DNA of 64,000 nucleotides from JAJPHF01 sp035293805. GTDB lineage: Bacteria > Chloroflexota > UBA6077 > JAJPHF01. Location of the stretch: the NCBI GenBank assembly GCA_035293805.1, contig DATGMD010000018.1, positions 62,001 through 126,000 on the forward strand, written 5' to 3'. Within the stretch, counting starts at the first letter, position 1. Each line of letters opens with the position of its first letter. Of the stretch, positions 59,401 through 64,000 are shown piece after piece. The notes under the pieces were generated by a model, which saw only the letters and a list, made by a program, of their open reading frames with translations, made no database searches and had not been told where the DNA came from. The position numbers and the translations under genes were made by a program.

Positions 59401-59502
59401 CGGCGCCGCCGCCGGGCGGAAGAGGGCGAGGAGCAGCAGGAGCGATGCCATGCTGCCCGCGAGTGCCAGGAGCGCGCCCCGGGCGAGTCTGCTACTGACC
59501 AC
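56440..59502 (-). CDS. Large secreted SBBP-repeat protein with PEP-CTERM-like tail
   Basis: Surface protein of 1020 residues. Signal sequence (ALLALAGSMASLLLLLALF), then a DUF7948-type N-terminal domain (LSFEANAGQTDPQVAFLAHG to VLDPVVL), seven SBBP beta-propeller repeats of 56-62 residues each beginning YSTYLGGSG and ending DAFVAKLNATGSALL, a Thr/Pro/Ala linker, an Ig-like module (TFTVTGGLTGLPPGAVATL region) and a C-terminal sorting signal (IPESDTAAMLGIGLLGLAALRWRRRG shape: PESDT, hydrophobic helix, Arg cluster). The nucleotide repeats are nearly identical, open to copy-number change. Start GTG 59502. Confidence 0.92.
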   Translation of the reverse strand: MVSSRLARGALLALAGSMASLLLLLALFRPAAAPVAAGAPPPPPAKALRAAYGQLPLSFEANAGQTDPQVAFLAHGSGYTLFLTPQEAVLALRPPAASDSPPPEGRDASTAQRDSLPPPPDATAATTAPVLRLQLVGANPEPAVVGQQALPGTVNYLVGNDPAQWHTHVPTYAQVQYQAVYPGVDLVYHGDRQQLEYDFVVAPGADPTAIRLRFEGADRLAVDAVGDLVVQTAGGPVVQRAPVIYQEGPGGRQPVAGGYVVEEEQVRFAVGAYDASRPLVLDPVVLAYSTYLGGSGSDAGFGIAVDGAGNAYVTGTAGSANFPTTPGAFQPTFGGSTGDAFVAKLNATGSALLYSTYLGGSGLDAGGHIALDPGCTANCNAYVSGDTESPNFPTTPGAFQTTLRGTRNAFVAKLNATGSALLYSTYLGGSGDDSSLGIAVDGGGNAYVTGDTGSANFPTTPGAFQPTYGGGTDDAFVAKLNATGTALVYSTYLGGSGDDFGVGIAVDGSGNAYVAGRTGSANFPTTAGVIQPTYGGGTSDAFVTKLNATGSALLYSTYLGGSGEDTSFGIALDPGCATSCNAYVSGSTASPNFPITPGVVQPTFGGGPGDAFVAKLNATGSALLYSTYLGGSGLDTGASIAVDGAGNAYVTGDTVSTNFPVLGAFQPTFGGGSVTGDAFVAKLNATGSALLYSTYLGGSGDDAGVGIAVDPGCATSCNAYVTGITLSTNFPTTAGAFQRTFGGGPSDAFVAKLAEQLGPTPTPTSTSTATATSTASPTATRTPTATPTSTATPTSTPALPTATATATATATSTALVPAATPTSITPTPTAPPSDCRGVGTVCYATLPPGPTLSFTATIQRGPCPGSPNCLQLVETGSFTVTGGLTGLPPGAVATLTIPIVNAAGAPAGSRQVLCPPADASGRTTCSGMVADPGVAPQAGGTLTVTVAPGPGGAPLLPPAPPIVLPPPPPPLVPVPAAPFAAPGAGPAALPAVPVIPESDTAAMLGIGLLGLAALRWRRRG

Positions 59503-60223
59503 AACGGCCCCCGTATCACTAGCCAGCCCACGCTCTGTCCTATTAAACGGACCGCCGGCTCCTCCCGTTACACCCGCGCCGGCCTCACCGGGGGGCCGAC
59601 GCGGGCTGCTCGCCTCCCGGCGCGACGTTCGCGCAGGCCTGGCGGCGCGGGGTGTGGCTGGCCCGCAACACGCTCGATTCGACCGCTTGAGTTGTCGAGC
59701 AATCGCCCGCGCACTTCACAGCCGTTCGGAGTATTGACAACGGCTGGATTGGTAGTATAGTGGGGTCATCTCGAAGGACCGCTCGTACCGCCTGTAGTAC
59801 AACGTCTCGTAGTACCGCCTCGTACCGCTCCTCGTACAGTCGCGCGTAGCGCCGCTCGTAGTGCCTCCCATACCTCGCAGGTGGCTATGTCGGTCACACT
59901 GTTGTCCGATACCAAGCCACTGATCGCGGTGGTGCCTATCGCGTATCAGCTTGCCCGGTGGCGTCAGGTCCACACGAGCGGCCGTAGAGTCAACTAGCTA
60001 GTTGCTTCTCATCTCGACGGGGCCGGAGTTGCAGGTCACCGCCGACGGTGGCGATCGAGCTTCAGCCCCTCTGCACCCGGGCCTGGTCGACGGCCTGTGC
60101 AACAGCCAGGGGCGCGCCGGTATCGCCACATGATTAGGGCAATTCTACTGTTGCTCCCCACCCAACTGGGGCAGGTGGACACTTACCATCAATTTTATCG
60201 TTTGTCTCCGGCGGAGGTGGCAT
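59503..60223. other. Long intergenic region
   Basis: 721 bp without a credible gene. It contains the 12-bp tandem array described separately. Base composition falls toward the right end, leading into the low-GC hydrolase gene. Confidence 0.5.
59770..59866. repeat. 12-bp tandem array (CTCGTAcCGCct)
   Basis: CTCGTA recurs at 59782, 59806, 59819, 59831 and 59855, with degenerate units at 59770, 59794 and 59843, giving eight units of 12-13 bp. Read on the minus strand, each unit encodes R-R-Y-E-like residues. Located in the 721-bp gap between two secreted-protein genes that are transcribed away from it. Confidence 0.65.
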
Positions 60224-62425
60224 GTGCCGACAATCGTCTCCCCAAGCATTAGACAGCGCACAACCCTGCTCCGCTTCGACAATTACAAGTTGGTAAAGCT
60301 GGCTGTCATTCTGGCATCTGTTCTCCTGGCACTCAGCGCCACCCACCAGAGTCTAATACCTAGCCATCATGCTGCTGCTCAAGCCTTAGACATGTCCTGC
60401 TACACCAGCATCGACCCCTCGTATACCACCACAAATGTGAACAGCCTGATCAGCGGGCTGAACACTCCGGCTGACGTTCAAACCAGACGTGGCTTTGTCA
60501 AGAGTCAGATCTGGAGGAGCAATGATTTCCCAAGCACTGTTATGCCCGATAAGGTGACTTTGAATTCCACCGATATTCCAGTTCCGGGTTTACAGGCGCT
60601 AGCTGCTATTGACCGGCTAGATATCAACATGGCCTACGGTTTCAATGCCGTCGTCTATATCTTCCATCCCACTGTCAGCATCAACAGGCTGTTTATCTTC
60701 CATCAAGGCCATTCGGATACCCTGTCCGAGCATGGCGGGGATACCACTATTCAGTACCTGTTGAACCACGGCTATACCGTGGCAGGGTTCTATATGCCAT
60801 TATGGGGACCCAACACCACGACATATCCAGGCATAACTGGTCACAATTCCATGGTCGTCCTCGAAAGCCCAACCTTTAGTCCGCTGGAGCTATTCTTAAA
60901 CCCTATACCAATTACCCTAAACTATCTGAGGGCCAATTATGCTTTTACTGAGTACGACATGACCGGTATCTCTGGCGGTGGCTGGACCACTACGCTCTAT
61001 GCCGCCATCGATCCCACCATTCAGCAGAGCTTCCCCGTTGCTGGTAGCTATCCGATGTACCTGTGGGCTCCACCCTGTCCGCCAGGGCCCGGAGATTACG
61101 AGCAGAATGGGGTGTCCCTCTTTAAAGACGAACTCGTCGACTACACAGAGTTATATGTCCTGGCAGGATATGGCGCAGGCAGAAAGATGGTTCAGATCAA
61201 CAATCAGTATGATGCCTGCTGCTTCTTCGGCGTACTGTCCTACACCTATAAAGACATCATCAAAAACCGGGTTGCCCAGCTTGGGCAAGGATCATTCGAT
61301 GTCTTCATAGACGATTCTTTCCAATGGGATCATAAGATTTCCACATATGCCCTCTCCACGGTTATCGTACCCGAACCTGCCCCGTCGATTACGGTGAGCC
61401 CGGTGATAGTCAGCCAGAACGCGAGCATCACGGTGCAGTGGGGGAGCTTTGCGGCCTACGATAGCGGCTCCTACTGGTACATGTACCGCACCGGCGACCC
61501 GGATAGCGTCACCGACTGTTGCGGCGGCTACGGCCTGGGCGCGGATGCCGTGAGCGGCTCGTTTACCGGGAGCGTGAACGCCCCGCCGCCGGGAACCTAC
61601 GAGATGCGGCTGTTCAACTCCAGCGGGCGGGTGGCGCTCGGCAACCCGTTCCTAGTGCAGGCTGTCACCGCTACGCCGACCAGCACAGCCGCCACCACCA
61701 CGCCGACCGGCACCGCCGCTACCGCGAGCCCGACTGGCACGGCTACGCCCACAGCGAGCGGGACTCCCGCCGCCACCGCCACGCCGACCACGACTGCGAC
61801 GGCTACGCCCACAGCGAGCGGCACCCCCGCCGGCACTGCCACGCCGACCACCGCGTGGATCAGCGTGAGCCCCGCGACGGTCAGCCAGAACGCGAGCATC
61901 ACGGTGCAGTGGGGCAGCTTCGCAACCTACGATAGCGGCTCCTACTGGTACATGTACCGTACCGGCGACCCGGATAGCGCCATCAACTGTTGCGGCGGCT
62001 ACGGCCTGGGCGCGAATGCCGTGAGCGGCTCGTTTACCGGGAGCGTAAACGCCCCGCCGCCGGGGACTTACGAGATGCGGCTGTTCAACTCCGGCGGGCG
62101 GGTGGCGATCAGCAACAGCTTCACCGTGCAGGCGGCAGCCGCCACGCCGACCAGCACAGCCGCCACCACCACGCCGACCACGACTGGCACGGCTACGCCC
62201 ACAGCGAGCGGGACTCCCGCCGCCACCGCCACGCCGATCGCGACTGCCACCCCCTCGCCCACCAATCGGGCGACGCCGACCACCACGCCCACGGCCACCC
62301 GGAGCCCGACGAGGACGGCCACGCCCATGGTCAGCGGGCCTTCCCTACGCGCATCCACGACCGGGGCCGCGGTGGGGCCGAGCCCCACGGCTACGCCGAG
62401 CGCCACGGCCGCCTCACCAAGATAG
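60224..62425 (+). CDS. Mosaic secreted hydrolase with two repeat modules
   Basis: Protein of 733 residues: signal segment (LAVILASVLLALSATHQSL), an alpha/beta-hydrolase-like domain (VYIFHPTVSINRLFIFHQGHSD; nucleophile elbow GISGGGW; FIDDSFQWDHKIS with possible acid/His), then two copies of an 85-residue beta domain (ITVQWGSF, GSYWYMYRTGDPDS, CCGGYGLGA, PPPGTYEMRLFN), each followed by a Thr/Pro/Ala linker. Roughly the first 380 codons are visibly AT-richer than the rest, a sharp composition break near 61,380. GTG 60224 follows GGAGG. Probably an acquired enzyme fused to local surface modules. Confidence 0.82.
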   Translation: MPTIVSPSIRQRTTLLRFDNYKLVKLAVILASVLLALSATHQSLIPSHHAAAQALDMSCYTSIDPSYTTTNVNSLISGLNTPADVQTRRGFVKSQIWRSNDFPSTVMPDKVTLNSTDIPVPGLQALAAIDRLDINMAYGFNAVVYIFHPTVSINRLFIFHQGHSDTLSEHGGDTTIQYLLNHGYTVAGFYMPLWGPNTTTYPGITGHNSMVVLESPTFSPLELFLNPIPITLNYLRANYAFTEYDMTGISGGGWTTTLYAAIDPTIQQSFPVAGSYPMYLWAPPCPPGPGDYEQNGVSLFKDELVDYTELYVLAGYGAGRKMVQINNQYDACCFFGVLSYTYKDIIKNRVAQLGQGSFDVFIDDSFQWDHKISTYALSTVIVPEPAPSITVSPVIVSQNASITVQWGSFAAYDSGSYWYMYRTGDPDSVTDCCGGYGLGADAVSGSFTGSVNAPPPGTYEMRLFNSSGRVALGNPFLVQAVTATPTSTAATTTPTGTAATASPTGTATPTASGTPAATATPTTTATATPTASGTPAGTATPTTAWISVSPATVSQNASITVQWGSFATYDSGSYWYMYRTGDPDSAINCCGGYGLGANAVSGSFTGSVNAPPPGTYEMRLFNSGGRVAISNSFTVQAAAATPTSTAATTTPTTTGTATPTASGTPAATATPIATATPSPTNRATPTTTPTATRSPTRTATPMVSGPSLRASTTGAAVGPSPTATPSATAASPR

Positions 62426-62590
62426 TCGGCCGACGCCCCAAACCTCAGAGTGTGAAACGCAAAGCAATGGTTCGTCAGCCGCCTGCACCCGGATGTGCGA
62501 CCGGCCGTCGCCAGCTGCGAGCCGCAAGCCCGCCGAGCCACCAGGAGCCCATCGGGGCTAGACCGTTCCCATCGGCCTTCCGCGTGTGTT

Positions 62591-62619
62591 TTGACAGGTC
62601 CGGCAGGCGCGACTACACT
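62591..62619 (+). promoter_or_regulatory. Sigma70-type promoter for the 62691 substrate-binding gene
   Basis: TTGACA (62591-62596) and TACACT (62614-62619) with a 17-bp spacer, about 70 bp before ATG 62691. Confidence 0.75.
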
Positions 62620-62690
62620 GCCTGCAAGGCGCCGGCTTTGTCGCGGCGAACGCAACCGCGCGGCCGGTCCGGGCAGCGGAGGTGGCGCCG

Positions 62691-63830
62691 ATGGCGCGGG
62701 GCGCGGTAATCAGGCGGAGCGGCCGTTGGCGCGCGGTCGTCCTCGGCATGGGCTTGGTGGTGCTGGCGGCCTGCGGCGGACCAGCGGCGAGCGGCGGGGG
62801 GACGGGCGGCGCCAATAGCGGCGCGGCCGGCAGCGCGAGCGGCGCCGCCAGCCCGCCCGCGAGCCCGTTTACCTACGCGGCTGCCGACCGCGATCAGGTG
62901 CTGCGCGACGGCGCGGAGCGCGAGGGCGCACTCACCTGGTACACGTCCGGCACTCTTAGCGTCGTCCAGGCGCTGGCCCACACTTTCGAGACACGGTATC
63001 CCGACGTCAAGGTTGACATCACCCGCGCCGACGACAGCACGATCATCACGAAGGTCACCGAGGAGGGCCGCGCCGGGCGCCCGACGGTCGACGTCGTCGA
63101 GACGACAGTGCCTGGCCTCAAGGTGATGAAGGAGGCCGACCTCTTCGCCGAGTACTACCTGCCAAACGCCGGCGCGTACCCGGCCGCGGCCAAGGAGCCC
63201 GGTAGCGGCCAGACTATCTACTGGGCCGTCGACCGCGAGCACTACTATAGCTTCGCCTACAATACAACCCTGCTGCCCGCGAGCGCCGTGCCACACGATT
63301 TCGCGGGGCTCCTCGCGCCGGCCCTCAAAGGCCAGATGGCAATCCCCGGGACGAGCACCGGCGTGAACTTCATCGGCTCGGTGCAGGCCTCGCAGGCGCC
63401 CGACTACCTAGCTCGCCTGGCGCAGCAGAACATGAAGGTGCAGATGATCAGCGCCGAGGCGGTGCGCACCCTCGTCGTCAAAGGGGAGATCGCCGCGTCA
63501 CCCACGGTCGCCCAGGCGGGCGTCAAGCTCAACCAGGCCGAGGGCGCGCCGATCGAGTGGGTACCGCTTGCCCCGGTCACAGCCAACGCCGGCGCGGTGG
63601 CGATCATCGCGAAGGCGCCGCACCCGCACGCCGCCGCGCTGTTCGCGCAGTTCCTGCTTGGCCCCGACGGCCAGCAGATCTACAAGGACAACTACTTCGG
63701 CCTGGCCGGCACCGATCCCGGCTTCCCGCGCTGGTACCCCGACGAGGGTAAGAGCGCCCGCCAGTACGAGCAAGCCTACGAGAGCTGGAAGAAGCAGCTC
63801 ACCGACCTGTTCGTCACCCCCGGGAACTGA
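62691..63830 (+). CDS. ABC substrate-binding lipoprotein (Fe3+ type)
   Basis: Solute-binding protein of 379 residues. Signal with lipobox VVLAACG (Cys at 28), Gly/Ala/Ser linker to about residue 58, and a family-1 (ferric-ion-type) domain: GALTWYTSGTLSVVQALAHTFETRYPDVKVDI, FAYNTTLLPASAVPHDFAGLL, HPHAAALFAQFLLGPDGQQIYKDNY. ATG 62691 follows GCGGAGG; a GTG at 62682 is less likely. Strong promoter upstream and a hairpin downstream suggest a single-gene transcript without its own permease or ATPase. Confidence 0.93.
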   Translation: MARGAVIRRSGRWRAVVLGMGLVVLAACGGPAASGGGTGGANSGAAGSASGAASPPASPFTYAAADRDQVLRDGAEREGALTWYTSGTLSVVQALAHTFETRYPDVKVDITRADDSTIITKVTEEGRAGRPTVDVVETTVPGLKVMKEADLFAEYYLPNAGAYPAAAKEPGSGQTIYWAVDREHYYSFAYNTTLLPASAVPHDFAGLLAPALKGQMAIPGTSTGVNFIGSVQASQAPDYLARLAQQNMKVQMISAEAVRTLVVKGEIAASPTVAQAGVKLNQAEGAPIEWVPLAPVTANAGAVAIIAKAPHPHAAALFAQFLLGPDGQQIYKDNYFGLAGTDPGFPRWYPDEGKSARQYEQAYESWKKQLTDLFVTPGN

Positions 63831-63856
63831 CACGCTTGCGCGGCCCCGGCCTGCCA

Positions 63857-63879
63857 CGGGGCGGCCCGCGGCCGCCCCG
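63857..63879 (+). terminator. Terminator hairpin after the 62691 gene
   Basis: Perfect 9-bp GC stem (CGGGGCGGC with its complement) and a 5-nt loop, 26 bp beyond the stop. Confidence 0.55.
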
Positions 63880-63897
63880 CCTCAGCCGCGCTCGACT

Positions 63898-63927
63898 TTG
63901 ACTTTCGCCGCGGGGCGGGTCTACACT
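63898..63927 (+). promoter_or_regulatory. Promoter for a gene beyond the window
   Basis: TTGACT (63898-63903) and TACACT (63922-63927) with an 18-bp spacer, near the window end; no start codon can be assigned inside the window. Confidence 0.55.
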
Positions 63928-64000
63928 CCCTCCATCGACGGCTGGCGATGTACGGCCGCGTGCTGGATTGACGCGCGGGCGCGGCCGTGGGAGGCAAGAC

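Noticed and set aside
58399..59760. 453-codon plus-strand frame opposite the SBBP protein
   Set aside because: Arg/Gly/Val/His-rich antisense frame that simply mirrors the repeat gene; no signal or family motif.
59716..59973. Minus-strand 85-codon frame reading RRYE-like repeats
   Set aside because: Arises from the 12-bp tandem array; there is no ribosome binding site or homologous family, so it is listed only as a repeat.

Overview
This is a very GC-rich bacterial chromosome segment. The gene content points to Chloroflexota: SBBP-repeat and Thr/Pro-linker secreted proteins, secreted GWAxD Ig-like proteins, an F420-type luciferase-like oxidoreductase, an Abhydrolase_10 enzyme, DUF3500, and many substrate-binding lipoproteins. 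That assignment is an inference; there is no rRNA, tRNA or ribosomal-protein gene in the window to settle it. Promoters that can be read are sigma70-like (TTGACA, 17 bp, then CATACT, TACACT or CATAGT). Most genes have clear purine-rich ribosome binding sites.

Layout. 0-7 kb: the end of a cystathionine gamma-lyase/synthase-type gene, a secreted Ig-like protein, SRPBCC and SDR stress-type proteins, an erythromycin-esterase family protein, a two-repeat CRISPR-like unit, and a ferritin-like/TIM-barrel gene pair. 7-12 kb: a lone tyrosine recombinase, then a probable chromate-resistance operon (PadR regulator, coiled protein, ChrA, cupredoxin lipoprotein), and a Tat-exported hemerythrin. 12-21 kb: an overlapping gene pair that matches the selenoneine enzymes SenA and SenB, a kelch protein, a bacterioferritin with altered ferroxidase ligands facing its ferredoxin Bfd, a CHRD protein, a sensor-only membrane protein and two small membrane proteins.

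21.9-28.6 kb is an uptake/catabolic block: two substrate-binding lipoproteins, an amidohydrolase, a DUF3500 protein and a double-domain ABC permease, with no ATPase. 28.7-39 kb holds a PHB-depolymerase-like esterase, a cytochrome P450, a VapBC45-like toxin-antitoxin pair, a two-component system whose operon continues into a leaderless substrate-binding protein, and an epoxide-hydrolase-like enzyme. 39.5-54 kb is rich in catabolic enzymes (Abhydrolase_10, Rieske oxygenase, amidohydrolase, luciferase-like oxidoreductase, acyl-CoA-dehydrogenase-fold enzyme, ODP-type metallo-hydrolase) mixed with substrate-binding proteins, a TetR regulator and a second toxin-antitoxin pair. 54-62.4 kb encodes large secreted repeat proteins, including a mosaic hydrolase of clearly lower GC at its N-terminal end. 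The window ends with another substrate-binding lipoprotein.

Taken together, the window looks like an accessory region of a free-living, aerobic, organic-compound scavenger. Seven substrate-binding-fold proteins are present but only one permease and no ATPase, so these proteins must share partners encoded elsewhere or act as sensors. The most unusual items are the SenAB pair, the bacterioferritin that lacks both ferroxidase histidines, the two-component system with a leaderless binding protein, and the mosaic hydrolase.
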